The notes under the pieces: generated by a model | Seen by the model: only the letters and a program-made list of their open reading frames with translations | Databases searched by the model: none | Told to the model about the DNA's origin: nothing | From: [Clostridium] aminophilum DSM 10710 | GTDB lineage: Bacteria; Bacillota; Clostridia; Lachnospirales; Lachnospiraceae | Direction: 5' to 3' | Assembly: GCF_000711825.1 (NCBI RefSeq) | Contig: NZ_JONJ01000014.1 | Location: 35,712 to 99,711 of the forward strand | DNA: 64,000 nt | Part shown: positions 15,823 to 24,497 of the stretch, piece after piece | Layout of the letters: each line of letters starts with the position of its first letter | How positions within the stretch are numbered: the first letter of the stretch is position 1 | Made by a program: the position numbers and the translations under genes

Positions 15823-16476
15823 TTGATTTACGACAATGTCACGAAAGCAGTATTTGTAGAGCGTCCCAACCGATTTATTGCAGAGGTGGAAATAAACGAG
15901 CATAGGGAAACGGTGCACGTTAAGAACACGGGACGCTGCAGGGAACTTTTGATTCCCGGATGTGAGGTATGGCTGACGGCTCCCGGAACGCCCGGGCGAA
16001 AAACAAAATATGACCTGATAGCGGTTCGAAAAGACACCGGGATTCTGTTCAACATAGACAGTCAGGCTCCGAACAAGCTAGTGAAAGAGTGGCTGCTATC
16101 GCAGGATTATGATAGGGTTGTGCCGGAGTATACATATGGGGATTCCCGCATCGATTTCTACATGGAGCGTAGGGATGAAAAGTATCTGATGGAAGTGAAA
16201 GGATGCACGCTGGAAAGAGATGGCATCGGCTTCTTTCCGGATGCGCCGACAGAGCGCGGGGTAAAACATATCCGTGAACTGATAAAGGCCCGGGAAGACG
16301 GATATCATTCGATCCTTGCTTTCGTAATCCAGATGGATGGGGTTTCCGAGGTGAGAGCAAATGTCAATACCCATCCGGAGTTTGGAGAGGCACTGGAAGA
16401 AGCAAAAAAAGCAGGCGTAGAGATCTGGTTTTTCAAATGCCACGTGGAACCGGATTCTCTTACCGCTGTGTTATGA
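15823..16476 (+). CDS. sfsA: SfsA family DNA/RNA nuclease
   Basis: 217 residues matching SfsA. The N-terminal OB-like domain has FVERPNRFIAEVEINEHRET and HVKNTGRCRELLIPG. The nuclease domain has SRIDFYMERRDEKYLMEVKGC, the PD-(D/E)XK-type active site with Asp, Glu and Lys, and FFPDAPTERGVKHIRELI. The length is about that of family members. SfsA was first named for sugar fermentation stimulation and is now regarded as a nucleic-acid binding nuclease. A TTG start is preceded by CAGGAGA. It stands alone, ending near a weak T-rich hairpin at about 16463-16500. Confidence 0.92.
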   Translation: MIYDNVTKAVFVERPNRFIAEVEINEHRETVHVKNTGRCRELLIPGCEVWLTAPGTPGRKTKYDLIAVRKDTGILFNIDSQAPNKLVKEWLLSQDYDRVVPEYTYGDSRIDFYMERRDEKYLMEVKGCTLERDGIGFFPDAPTERGVKHIRELIKAREDGYHSILAFVIQMDGVSEVRANVNTHPEFGEALEEAKKAGVEIWFFKCHVEPDSLTAVL

Positions 16477-16566
16477 AGAATGACATAGATCTGCGGTTTT
16501 TTGTACACCATGTACACCAGAATGGTATTATTATGCTGCGTCCGCGGATTCTAAGCGAGGAAATAT

Positions 16567-17334
16567 ATGGAAAATGAGAACGGCAAATGGATCATGCATG
16601 GCGTAAAATGGGACGATCCCCAATGCCTGCATATGGTTCAGGATGCAATAAACTACATAAACGAGATCGGCTTTCTGCCGCTTTTTAAAAATGATATTCC
16701 GGGTTTTTCGCTGGAAGAGCAGACGGTTCCGGAATACTGGTGGAGCGGAGATCCGGAAGTGGATCCGTGGGAATGGCGTGAACAGATCGCAAAAAGCGGC
16801 GAGGTCGCCTACGGAAAGTTCTTTGAGAAGAAGGCGGGATTTATCTCAAAGGAATGGCTGCCGTATTTTGCAAACTTCCGGCGGAACGGCTATGACTTTG
16901 ATGCGCTCTGGGATGATGAGAAGGCTTCCCGAAAGCAAAAGAAAATCATGGATCTCTTCGAGAATGAGGATGAAATCTATTCTAATGAAATAAAAGCCCG
17001 GGCAGGCTTCGGAAAAGACGGGGAAAAAGGCTTTGAAGGGACACTGACAGACCTTCAGATGAGAACCTACCTGATTGTCCGAGAATTCCGCCAAAGAGTG
17101 AACCGGAAAGGCGGGTTCTATGGCTGGCCCATCGCCATATATGCAAAGCCGGAGTCTGTTTGGGGGTATGATCATGTGACCTCCAGATACTGTGAGGAAC
17201 CGGCAGAATCCGGAAAAGCAATCTTGCAGCATATTATAGAGCTTTATCCGGATGCCGATGAGCGATTGACTCGAAAACTGATTGGCGGTTGTAGTGCGGC
17301 AGTCAAACCGGTACTGAAAAAGAAGTACTGTTGA
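16567..17334 (+). CDS. AlkZ-related (HTH_42/DNA-glycosylase-like) protein
   Basis: 255 residues, soluble. Characteristic phrases are GFLPLFKNDIPGFSLEEQT, YWWSGDPEVDPWEWRE, AYGKFFEKKAGFISKEWLPYFANFRRNGYDFD, a TDLQMRTYLIVREF helix and the end GWPIAIYAKPESVWGYDHV. These fit a clostridial family usually labelled AlkZ-related, with distant similarity to the AlkZ/YcaQ DNA glycosylases that unhook crosslinks. The catalytic QxQ motif of AlkZ itself is not seen, so glycosylase activity should not be assumed. A GAGGAAAT site precedes the ATG. It is monocistronic and ends before a strong terminator. Confidence 0.65.
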   Translation: MENENGKWIMHGVKWDDPQCLHMVQDAINYINEIGFLPLFKNDIPGFSLEEQTVPEYWWSGDPEVDPWEWREQIAKSGEVAYGKFFEKKAGFISKEWLPYFANFRRNGYDFDALWDDEKASRKQKKIMDLFENEDEIYSNEIKARAGFGKDGEKGFEGTLTDLQMRTYLIVREFRQRVNRKGGFYGWPIAIYAKPESVWGYDHVTSRYCEEPAESGKAILQHIIELYPDADERLTRKLIGGCSAAVKPVLKKKYC

Positions 17335-17409
17335 GGTACACCGGAAGGATGCCCCTGTAAAAAGGTCATAGAAAGTGGAAATCCATATACCATATCGTTC
17401 GTATTCTGA

Positions 17410-17453
17410 AGGGGCTGGGGCACTAACTTTAGTTAGTGCCCCAGCCCCTTTTA
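17410..17453. terminator. Strong bidirectional-type terminator before the catabolic island
   Basis: A perfect 19-bp stem (17410-17428 with 17431-17449) with a 2-base loop and a TTTT end. It insulates the island from the AlkZ-related gene. Confidence 0.9.
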
Positions 17454-17475
17454 TCTGGATAGTATAATTGGGATC

Positions 17476-17530
17476 TTGAAATTTAGTAATAGAAAAATAT
17501 AATACTTATTAAGACGTTATATAATGATAC
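17476..17530 (+). promoter_or_regulatory. Promoter and putative GntR operator of the sialidase-MFS operon
   Basis: TTGAAA (17476) and TATAAT (17498) are 16 bp apart. Immediately downstream is GACGTTATATAATGATAC (17513-17530), which recurs in variants before dctQ and hyuA. A repressor bound here would cover the transcription start. Confidence 0.6.
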
Positions 17531-17570
17531 ACAGATGAGCTGGAAGTTTTTACAGCTTTGGAGGTGCATT

Positions 17571-18698
17571 ATGGGAGAGTTAAGAGAGAAAAATAATATT
17601 ACGGAAATGATCACGAAACCAAAGGATGTATTAAATAAAAATGCCGTTCGGATAATCACAACTTGTCACGAAGGTGGATACGATATGTACCGTGTACCAG
17701 GTATTATTACAGCTTCAAACGGTGATATTTTGCTGTATTTTGAGGGCCGACAGAGGGATGAGAAAAGAAGATCATTACTAATGGTTCGAAGTAAAGATAA
17801 CGGAAAAAACTGGTCGGACATACAAATACTTAAAGCGGATAGCGGAATCCATATGTTGCATAATCCGCTTATGCTTTGCGATCAAATCGGAAGAGTTTTC
17901 CTGTTTTGGAACGTGGATTATCGGCGTTTGTTTTATCAGATTTCCGGTGATAGTGGATATTCCTGGGGAGAACCATGTGAGATCACAGATGTGATTCTTG
18001 ACTGGAGGAGGGATGGTTGGAATGTGAGACAGTTCGCGGTTTCTTGTGGACACGGAATCAGCACGAAAAATGGAGAATTGATCGTTCCACTTTGGATGAG
18101 TTCTTCTGAGACAGCACATTCACCAGCAGTATTTGCGACGATAAGCAGTCAGGACGGAGGGAGGAGCTGGTCGAGAAGTAATATTGTTGGATCTGAAAAT
18201 GGAGTTGAGAATCCAACAGAGGGATCGATCGTGGAATGTGAAGACGGGAGACTGTTGGCGACACTACGACACGGAAGTCAAAAGGACAGAAAAAGAGCAT
18301 TTGTACAGGGCAGGATAAACCGCTGGGGGATACCATATTTGAACGAGGCGCTGCCCGACCCAATTTGTGCAGGTAGTCTTTTGCGTATGAAGGATGGAAG
18401 TCTTCTGTTTTCTAACTGTGCATTTGAGGATATTGCGTGTTTAGAGGCAAGGAGAAGAGGAATAGATTTAAGCTGGAGTAAAGATGCTCGGCAAAATCTC
18501 CGGATTCGCCGAGGTGGAAGAAATCCAGGAGAATGGAATGAGGGATTGTTTATTACGAAAGAGGCCGGGTATTCTGATTTGGGCCAGAGTACCGATGGAA
18601 AGACGGTGTACTGCTTTTTTGAACAAGGATGGATAGAAGGAAACTGTATTTTGAATAAACACCTTGTATTCCTTTCAATTCCAGCCTCGATTATATGA
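17571..18698 (+). CDS. Sialidase-like (GH33/BNR) hydrolase without a signal peptide
   Basis: A 375-residue six-bladed propeller hydrolase of the sialidase superfamily. It has the YRVPGI motif (Arg of the carboxylate-binding triad) near residue 40, and FEGRQRD near residue 58 with the acid/base Asp position. Three Asp boxes are present: SKDNGKNW, SGDSGYSW and SQDGGRSW. The glutamate is in PTEGSIVECEDGRLL, followed by the TLRHG Arg, and AGYSDLGQS has the nucleophilic Tyr position. There is no signal peptide or carbohydrate-binding module, so it acts in the cytosol. The ATG at 17571 has a GGAGGTG site; an upstream ATG at 17535 does not. It is followed 13 bases on by an MFS permease, which would import its glycoside. 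No nan genes are nearby, so sialic acid as substrate is doubtful. Confidence 0.85.
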   Translation: MGELREKNNITEMITKPKDVLNKNAVRIITTCHEGGYDMYRVPGIITASNGDILLYFEGRQRDEKRRSLLMVRSKDNGKNWSDIQILKADSGIHMLHNPLMLCDQIGRVFLFWNVDYRRLFYQISGDSGYSWGEPCEITDVILDWRRDGWNVRQFAVSCGHGISTKNGELIVPLWMSSSETAHSPAVFATISSQDGGRSWSRSNIVGSENGVENPTEGSIVECEDGRLLATLRHGSQKDRKRAFVQGRINRWGIPYLNEALPDPICAGSLLRMKDGSLLFSNCAFEDIACLEARRRGIDLSWSKDARQNLRIRRGGRNPGEWNEGLFITKEAGYSDLGQSTDGKTVYCFFEQGWIEGNCILNKHLVFLSIPASII

Positions 18699-18711
18699 TA
18701 GGAGAGTTGCA

Positions 18712-19893
18712 GTGTTTTACAGCGTATATTTTATCTATTATGGAGCCTATGCATTGTTCTCCAGTTACATTGTTTCCTATTTGACTACTTGTGGACTTAG
18801 CGCAACAGTATGTGGGATCGTAACAAGCTTCATGCTTCTTACCAATATCATTATGCAGCCGGTTTCCGGTTTCCTGACGGATTCCTTTCTGACGGTTAAG
18901 AGATATCTGATTTTCGCCAGCGGTTTCTTGGTGATATGGTACGCTTTTATTCATATAGTCCGGTCGAAGATAATCCTTTGCGTGATCATGATCGTGGTAT
19001 CAGCAGGATTTTCATATCCGTTTATTCAGTTGATGGACGCATGGGTTACAGATGCTGCCGAGCAGATAAATTCCGGAATCGTGTACAGTAAAATTCGTGC
19101 TATCGGTTCTATTGGATTTGCCATCATATCGTGGGTTGCGGGATACTATTTTGAGAATAATGGATATGAGTTCTATTTTTTGATTCAGGCAGCACTGTTT
19201 ATTCTTATAATCCCTTTTTTGAAATGCCTTCCGGAAATAGTGCCCGGAAACAAAAAAAACACATCAGAAAAAATAGTCCAGTCCCAGTTGACCATGCAGG
19301 AGTCCTTCAAAATCCTGTTTCGTAATGTGCGATTCAAACTTTGTACCATTCTGTTCATTTTGTATTGGATGAGTCATCGACCGATCGGAAGTTTTCTGGC
19401 ATTGTTTTGCCGACAGTATGACAATGGAGACATTCTATTTGGTCATGTATGTGCAAGCGGGGCGATAGGAGAATTTTTGATGTTGTTTTGCGCAGAGAGA
19501 ATACGGCAGATGACGTCTCTTCGAACTGAGTGTACTTTGGCGTTACTTTTAAATCTTTTTCGACCTGTTATGATAATGGTTTTTCCTTCCGAGGGGAGTC
19601 TTTATTTCGGGCAGATTCTTCAGTCCTTCAGTTTTGCAATGTACTTTGATGTTTCGGTTGAACTGTTTTCATTATATGCGGATAAGCGATTACACAATTT
19701 TACTGTTTCCATGGGGTTAATGGTATCAAATGTAATCGGGACGCTTAGCGCAAATATATTGGGAGGAAAGTTGTACGATCTCTTCGGTGTCAAAGGAAAT
19801 CTATGGTTGAGCTTTGTGGGATCCATCCTTCTTATCATCTTATATTTTCTTGTCTATTCTCATTTATTCATGATCAAAAAAACAGAAGGATGA
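18712..19893 (+). CDS. MFS permease (LacY/nucleoside-symporter-like)
   Basis: 393 residues with 12 predicted membrane helices, split by a polar loop at about 185-205. Features include an N-terminal FYSVYFIYYGAYALFSSYIV helix pair and the MQPVSGFLTD loop between helices 2 and 3, equivalent to the GxxxD motif. The family includes proton symporters for disaccharides and nucleosides. I use the GTG at 18712, because AGGAGAG lies 5 bases upstream; a TTG at 18664 would overlap the sialidase gene. It probably imports the small glycoside cleaved by the cytosolic sialidase-like enzyme. The base composition is AT-rich, like the rest of the island. Confidence 0.85.
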   Translation: MFYSVYFIYYGAYALFSSYIVSYLTTCGLSATVCGIVTSFMLLTNIIMQPVSGFLTDSFLTVKRYLIFASGFLVIWYAFIHIVRSKIILCVIMIVVSAGFSYPFIQLMDAWVTDAAEQINSGIVYSKIRAIGSIGFAIISWVAGYYFENNGYEFYFLIQAALFILIIPFLKCLPEIVPGNKKNTSEKIVQSQLTMQESFKILFRNVRFKLCTILFILYWMSHRPIGSFLALFCRQYDNGDILFGHVCASGAIGEFLMLFCAERIRQMTSLRTECTLALLLNLFRPVMIMVFPSEGSLYFGQILQSFSFAMYFDVSVELFSLYADKRLHNFTVSMGLMVSNVIGTLSANILGGKLYDLFGVKGNLWLSFVGSILLIILYFLVYSHLFMIKKTEG

Positions 19894-19998
19894 TATTAAG
19901 AACAGCGTGATTAAGACAAAGAAAGTGCACTTGTTGCACAAATTTTCAGATAAATATTCATCATAATATACAAATCGCTGTCAAGATGCAGGAAAGTG

Positions 19999-20062
19999 TT
20001 GATTTCATAGAAAAGGAAGATTATCATTCAGTATATAATGATATATGACGATATATAAGTTA
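19999..20062 (+). promoter_or_regulatory. Promoter and putative operator of the TRAP operon
   Basis: TTGATT (19999) and TATCAT (20022) are 17 bp apart. GACGATATATAAGTTATG (20047-20064) follows and resembles the motif at 17513 and 24430. An overlapping TATAAT at 20034 is an alternative -10 box. Confidence 0.5.
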
Positions 20063-20088
20063 TGATGAAGATAAGGAGGGATTAAGAC

Positions 20089-20109
20089 ATGAGAATATTT
20101 TTCTCATGA
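20089..20109 (+). CDS. Six-codon leader ORF coupled to dctQ
   Basis: An ATG lies 9 bases after a strong AAGGAGGG site and reads MRIFFS, then TGA. The stop overlaps the dctQ ATG as ATGA. A small hairpin, GAGAA/TTCTC (20091-20105), spans the mini-ORF. dctQ itself has no other good ribosome binding site, so re-initiation from this mini-ORF is likely. Confidence 0.5.
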   Translation: MRIFFS

Positions 20110-20660
20110 GCGAACGTATGAAAAAAATACTGATAAAAACAGGCGACATACTGGAAAAGTTTAATCATGGCTTGGAATTGCTCACAGGTTTTCTGCTATT
20201 TGCATTTATGACGCTCCTGTGTTTTCAGGTAATGATGCGGTATGTTTTTTCAAACCCGATCTACGGGATTGATGAGTTGGTTGTTGCCCTCATGATTTGG
20301 AGTTGTTGTCTTTCTTGGGCCACGGTGTATTGGCAGAACGGCCACGCAATTCTGGAATTCATTGTAAAGAATCTTCCGCAGTCGGTGAGGACAGTAATAT
20401 TCAATGGCATAAACGTGATTGTTATGATTCTTCATATTACGTTTATTCCGGGAAGCATGAAGCTTTTTGAATTGCAGAAGAAACAGGCACCGGTAGGAGG
20501 GCTTTTTTTTAGCAAAGCATATTACTACGCCCTTCCGGTTCTTGTTATGGCTGTGATTCTATCGGTTTACACGGCATATAAACTAATTGCGTATCCGGTC
20601 ATTAAGTCGGACCTGATCGTGGCACCACTACCAAGTGAGGAGGGAAACGCAATTGATTAG
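20106..20660 (+). CDS. TRAP transporter small permease subunit (DctQ family)
   Basis: 184 residues with four membrane helices (about 25-45, 60-80, 100-120 and 140-162), the usual DctQ topology. It has family phrases such as CFQVMMRYVFSNPIYGIDELV and AVILSVYTAYKLI. It forms the membrane complex with the large subunit encoded next, and supports ion-gradient-driven uptake from the binding protein. It overlaps the large-subunit gene by 8 bases, which indicates coupled translation. The start is an ATG at the end of a six-codon leader ORF. It belongs to a three-gene TRAP operon in the catabolic island. Confidence 0.92.
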   Translation: MSERMKKILIKTGDILEKFNHGLELLTGFLLFAFMTLLCFQVMMRYVFSNPIYGIDELVVALMIWSCCLSWATVYWQNGHAILEFIVKNLPQSVRTVIFNGINVIVMILHITFIPGSMKLFELQKKQAPVGGLFFSKAYYYALPVLVMAVILSVYTAYKLIAYPVIKSDLIVAPLPSEEGNAID

Positions 20661-21948
20661 TCTTGATATGTGGTTGTTCCTTTATTTCGGAACATTTGTT
20701 GTTCTTATTCTTCTCCAGATGCCTATCACCTATGCGATGTGTGTGTCAGCGCTGGAATTTCTGATTGTCAATCATCAGCAGTTTGTCATGTTTGCGCAGA
20801 AGACGGCTGCATCTTTTTCAGACTTTAATATGTTGGCTCTTCCATCGTTCCTGTTCGTGGGATGTTTTATGAATGAGGTTGGGTTAACCGATCAGCTGTT
20901 TAATATGTGTGAGAAGTGGCTTGGACATTTATCAGGAGGCCTTGCACACGCAAATATTCTGGCGTCCATGATTTTTGCGGGAATGTCAGGATCTGCACTC
21001 GCCGATGCAGGAGGACTAGGAACCATCGAGGTAAAAACCATGAGCGATGCCGGTTATGACAAGGATTTTTCCATTGCCGTTACGGCAGCATCTTCAGGAA
21101 TCGGACCAATCATTCCTCCGTCCATTAACTTTGTTGTATGGGCTTTTTTGTCGGGATGCTCGACACTTGCCATGTTTGATGCCGGATATTTGCCTGGTAT
21201 TTTGATGGGTGTCTCTATGATGGTGTGGAGCACAATTTCCATAAAAACACAGGGGATTCAGTGTCCAAGAACCAGAAAGTTCACCTTGAAAGAGAGAGCA
21301 GAGGCTACGTTTCAGGCGCTTCCGGCACTTGGTGGACCCGCCATTTTGATTTTTGGCGTATCTTCCGGCGCGTTTACTCCAGCAGAGTGCGGAACCGTTG
21401 CTGCAATGTATTGTGTCATTTGTGCGGTGGTTCTGAAAAAATTCAATCGTAAAATGTTCTTCCGGGCTCTTCGGAATACTGTTTCCAGTGTTGGAATGTC
21501 AATGTCTCTTTGCGCAGCCGGGTTGATTTTTGATTGGGTTATTGTCACATCCGGACTGGTTACGGTTATGTCCAATGCGATTTTGGCTCTTGGAAATAAG
21601 GTAATCATTATTCTGTTTCTTAATGTGATCTTGTTGTTCCTTGGCTGTTTCATTGGGTCCATGCAGATTCTGATCATGGTGGCGCCGCTTCTGATGAATA
21701 TCGCAAATGCAATTGGTATGAGTTACATTACCATGGGTGTTATGGCGGTCCTTAACGTTACGATCGGACTGATTACGCCACCGATGGCTCCGGCGTTATT
21801 TGTAACCTGTAAGGCTACAGGCGGAAAGTTCGACACAGCATTAAAATATACAGTTCAGTTTCTGATACCGATGGTGGTAACCCTTCTTTTGGTTGCATTT
21901 GTTCCGGAGATTACGATGTTCATTCCGAGACTTCTCGGTGCGGTGTGA
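20653..21948 (+). CDS. TRAP transporter large permease subunit (DctM family)
   Basis: 431 residues and about 12 hydrophobic segments with DctM signatures: LALPSFLFVGCFMNEVGLTDQLF, SGGLAHANILASMIFAGMSGSALADAGGLGTIEVKTM, and AASSGIGPIIPPSINFVVWAF. The late segment GLITPPMAPALFVTCKATGG matches the substrate/Na+ site region of the family. A TTG start at 20653 is favoured by a GAGGAGG site inside the end of dctQ; an ATG at 20668 is an alternative. It carries out sodium-coupled uptake of an organic-acid-type solute. Adjacent enzymes suggest a glycated or lactam-type ligand. Confidence 0.93.
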   Translation: MISLDMWLFLYFGTFVVLILLQMPITYAMCVSALEFLIVNHQQFVMFAQKTAASFSDFNMLALPSFLFVGCFMNEVGLTDQLFNMCEKWLGHLSGGLAHANILASMIFAGMSGSALADAGGLGTIEVKTMSDAGYDKDFSIAVTAASSGIGPIIPPSINFVVWAFLSGCSTLAMFDAGYLPGILMGVSMMVWSTISIKTQGIQCPRTRKFTLKERAEATFQALPALGGPAILIFGVSSGAFTPAECGTVAAMYCVICAVVLKKFNRKMFFRALRNTVSSVGMSMSLCAAGLIFDWVIVTSGLVTVMSNAILALGNKVIIILFLNVILLFLGCFIGSMQILIMVAPLLMNIANAIGMSYITMGVMAVLNVTIGLITPPMAPALFVTCKATGGKFDTALKYTVQFLIPMVVTLLLVAFVPEITMFIPRLLGAV

Positions 21949-22065
21949 CAAGGTGCAGTAAAAATGATGTGGTTCGTTATTATGCAACAGCAGATGAACC
22001 GAAAAAATTGAACGTAATGTAGAGATGTTATATAAACATCAAACTTTTAAAGGAGGTTTAAATTT

Positions 22066-23238
22066 ATGAAAAAGGCAGTAAGTCTGGTTTTAGCCGGGAC
22101 CATGGTAGCCGGAATGTGCGCATGCAGCGGAGCACAAACACAGTCAGCCACGAATGCGCCGTCATCGACAGCAGCGGTGACAGAGGCTACAACCGAAGCC
22201 GCTGGATCAGCGGAAACTTCGGCAACAGAAAGTGTCAGCATGGATTTGGATGAAGCATCAGCGAAAAAAGCTGCAGAATCCATCGATTATTCCAAAGCAA
22301 CGGTTGTGAAATTTGGAAATGCCGGAGCGGTCGGCGAACCAGCATATGCAGCATGCGATTATTTCTGCAATCTGATCAACGCGAACAGTGGCGGAAAATA
22401 CAGATTTGATTTTTATCCGGCAGAGCAGCTCGGTAACGAGGCAACCATGATGGAGAACCTTCAGACCGGACTTCAGGAAGGCATGATGAGTTCATTGGAT
22501 TCTCTTGCATCGTATTCTACAGATCTGAACATTCTTTCTATGGCGTTTGCATTTGGCTCATCGGAACAGATGATGAATTTTCTTGGTTCAGACGACGCGA
22601 AAACGCTTTGGGGCGATTTGGATGACAATGGATTCCATGTTGTAGCGTATGGATACAAAAAGAACCCAAGAGGATTCTTTGGAAAGAAGCCGTTAAAAAC
22701 TCCGGCAGATATGAAGGGGATGAAATATCGTATTCCGCAGCTTCCGATTTTTGAGAAGAATGCGCAGGCGATGGGGGCAACGCCGGTTGTTGTTTCCTGG
22801 TCGGAATATGCATATGCACTGAAACAGGGAACGGTAGATGGTGGCGAATGCTCGAAAGACGCATATCGGTCTGCAGGTCTTTATGAATCTGCACCGTTTT
22901 TCTCAGAGGTGGATTACGCATATCCGGTAGAGTGCATTTATTTTGCAAATGACTGGTGGAATGCGCTTCCGAAAGAAGAACAGGAGATCATTACTGTGGC
23001 AGCAAAAAAGAGTCAGGATGTTTATAACAACCAGATCAAAGCTACATGGGAAGCAGATCGTAAGTGGCTGGAAACAGAAGGAAATGCTACTTTTGTGGAC
23101 ATTGATAAAGATGCATTTATGGCGGCTGCAGCGGACCTTGGATCCCAGCTTCAGGCAGAGGGATTCTTTAAGACACCGGATCTTTATGATCGTGTAGTAA
23201 AACTTAACGAAGAATACGAAAAGACACACAAGAATTGA
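22066..23238 (+). CDS. TRAP transporter solute-binding protein (DctP family, lipoprotein)
   Basis: 390 residues. A signal peptide with a lipobox near VAGMCAC (Cys at 18 or 20) is followed by a long Ala/Thr/Ser linker to about residue 75. The binding domain begins ATVVKFGNAGAVGEPAYAA and has the DctP landmarks: FYPAEQLGNEATMMENLQTG, GMKYRIPQLPIFEKNAQAMGATPV with the ligand-carboxylate Arg, WSEYAYALKQGTVDGGE and VECIYFANDWWNALP. The ligand therefore probably carries a carboxylate. An AAAGGAGG site precedes the ATG. It is the third gene of the TRAP operon, followed by a terminator-like hairpin. Confidence 0.93.
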   Translation: MKKAVSLVLAGTMVAGMCACSGAQTQSATNAPSSTAAVTEATTEAAGSAETSATESVSMDLDEASAKKAAESIDYSKATVVKFGNAGAVGEPAYAACDYFCNLINANSGGKYRFDFYPAEQLGNEATMMENLQTGLQEGMMSSLDSLASYSTDLNILSMAFAFGSSEQMMNFLGSDDAKTLWGDLDDNGFHVVAYGYKKNPRGFFGKKPLKTPADMKGMKYRIPQLPIFEKNAQAMGATPVVVSWSEYAYALKQGTVDGGECSKDAYRSAGLYESAPFFSEVDYAYPVECIYFANDWWNALPKEEQEIITVAAKKSQDVYNNQIKATWEADRKWLETEGNATFVDIDKDAFMAAAADLGSQLQAEGFFKTPDLYDRVVKLNEEYEKTHKN

Positions 23239-23334
23239 TGATTTGAGTGGTTAAATATCATGGCGTGTGTCGGAGAGTGAAAAGAAAATGCAGTGAGCCG
23301 AATTAGCTTTTCTGCATACTTTCATGATCAACCA

Positions 23335-23381
23335 AGAGCCATGTGAACGCTGTTAATATAGCATGACACATGGCTCTTTTA
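23335..23381 (+). terminator. Terminator or attenuating hairpin between dctP and the kinase
   Basis: A 12-bp perfect stem (23335-23346 with 23368-23379) with a 21-base loop and a short T run. It may reduce read-through from the TRAP operon into the enzyme genes. Confidence 0.7.
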
Positions 23382-23422
23382 TCAAGTACACAAACTAGAG
23401 GCATGATACAAGGAGAGAACTC

Positions 23423-24343
23423 ATGGTTAAGGTGATCGGAATTGGAGATAACGTCTGTGATATTTATATTCACACCGGAATAATGTATCCGGGAGGTCAG
23501 GCCTTTAATTATGCTGCATATGCAAGAATGCTTGGGGCAGAAAGTGCGTTTATTGGCGCGCATGGGGATGATCCCGTTGGGCAACGTGTGATAGAGATTT
23601 TGGATCAGCGCGGTATTGATCGAAGCCATACAAGAATATATCCGGGCGAGGAGAATGGCTTTGCGTGCGTAAAACTGGAAGACGGGGATCGGGTTTTTTG
23701 CGGAAGTAACAGGGGAGGAGTACTTCAAAAACATCCGATCATTCTTCAGGAAAATGATCTTCAGTATATTTCTGGATTTGAGGCGGTTCATATGTCCAAT
23801 AATGGATTTACCGATTTGGAACTGCCGAAATTGAAGGGGTTAGGTCCGTGGATTAGCTATGATTTTTCTTATCGATGGACGGAAGAGGAACGGGTGAACC
23901 GTGTATGCCCATACGTTGACGTAGCATTTGCATCATGCAGTGATCTGTCAGAAGAAGAGATATGGAATCTGTGTGAACACATGCATGAAAAAGGGTGTGA
24001 CATTGTTGTTGCTACGCGGGGAAGCGATGGGGCATTTGCCAGCGATGGAGAAAACCATTTTCGACAGCTGCCGCACTTGGTTCAGGCGATTGACACCATG
24101 GGTGCGGGAGATAGTTTTGCGTCGGCGTTTATGGTCGCAGTAGCAGAGAATGTGACACAAATGGGAAAAGATGTATGGAAAAAAAAGGATGATCGAAAGG
24201 CCATTATCCGGAATGGTCTAGAGAGAGCTGCAGAGTTTTCGTCGAAGATATGTTTGATTTCTGGAGGATCCGGAGACGGGATCAGAGTTCCGGAAGAAAT
24301 GTATAACAGAATACAGGAAATTACAAAGACTGTGTCACGTTAA
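23423..24343 (+). CDS. PfkB-family sugar kinase, FrlD-like (fructosamine 6-kinase type)
   Basis: 306 residues of the ribokinase/PfkB fold. It begins KVIGIGDNVCDIY, close to the GDNCVDIY start of fructoselysine 6-kinase FrlD, followed by PGGQAFNYAAYARMLGA. Further FrlD-like points are GAHGDDPVGQRV, GDRVFCGSNRGG, WISYDFSYRW and DVAFASCSD. The PfkB signature DTMGAGDSFASAF carries the catalytic base Asp230. It would phosphorylate the sugar part of an Amadori-type compound using ATP, giving the substrate for the SIS deglycase encoded later in the cluster. The C-terminus is about 40 residues longer than E. coli FrlD. AAGGAGAG precedes the ATG. The exact substrate is inferred from context. Confidence 0.85.
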   Translation: MVKVIGIGDNVCDIYIHTGIMYPGGQAFNYAAYARMLGAESAFIGAHGDDPVGQRVIEILDQRGIDRSHTRIYPGEENGFACVKLEDGDRVFCGSNRGGVLQKHPIILQENDLQYISGFEAVHMSNNGFTDLELPKLKGLGPWISYDFSYRWTEEERVNRVCPYVDVAFASCSDLSEEEIWNLCEHMHEKGCDIVVATRGSDGAFASDGENHFRQLPHLVQAIDTMGAGDSFASAFMVAVAENVTQMGKDVWKKKDDRKAIIRNGLERAAEFSSKICLISGGSGDGIRVPEEMYNRIQEITKTVSR

Positions 24344-24381
24344 GAGAGGGAACGGATAGGGTAAAATCACAGGGATTGCAC

Positions 24382-24445
24382 TTGACATAAGAAAACAGCG
24401 GTGCTATTTTGATATTACAATCATCATATATCGTTATATAACAAT
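24382..24445 (+). promoter_or_regulatory. Promoter and putative operator of the hyuA-hyuB-deglycase operon
   Basis: TTGACA (24382) and TATTTT (24405) are 17 bp apart. ATCGTTATATAACAATAC (24430-24447) lies just downstream and matches the core of the 17513 site. The arrangement repeats that of the two other island promoters. Confidence 0.6.
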
Positions 24446-24497
24446 ACAAAAGGTCCTAAAGAAAAGCATTGTCAGTTATCAGAGAGGTGAACGATTT

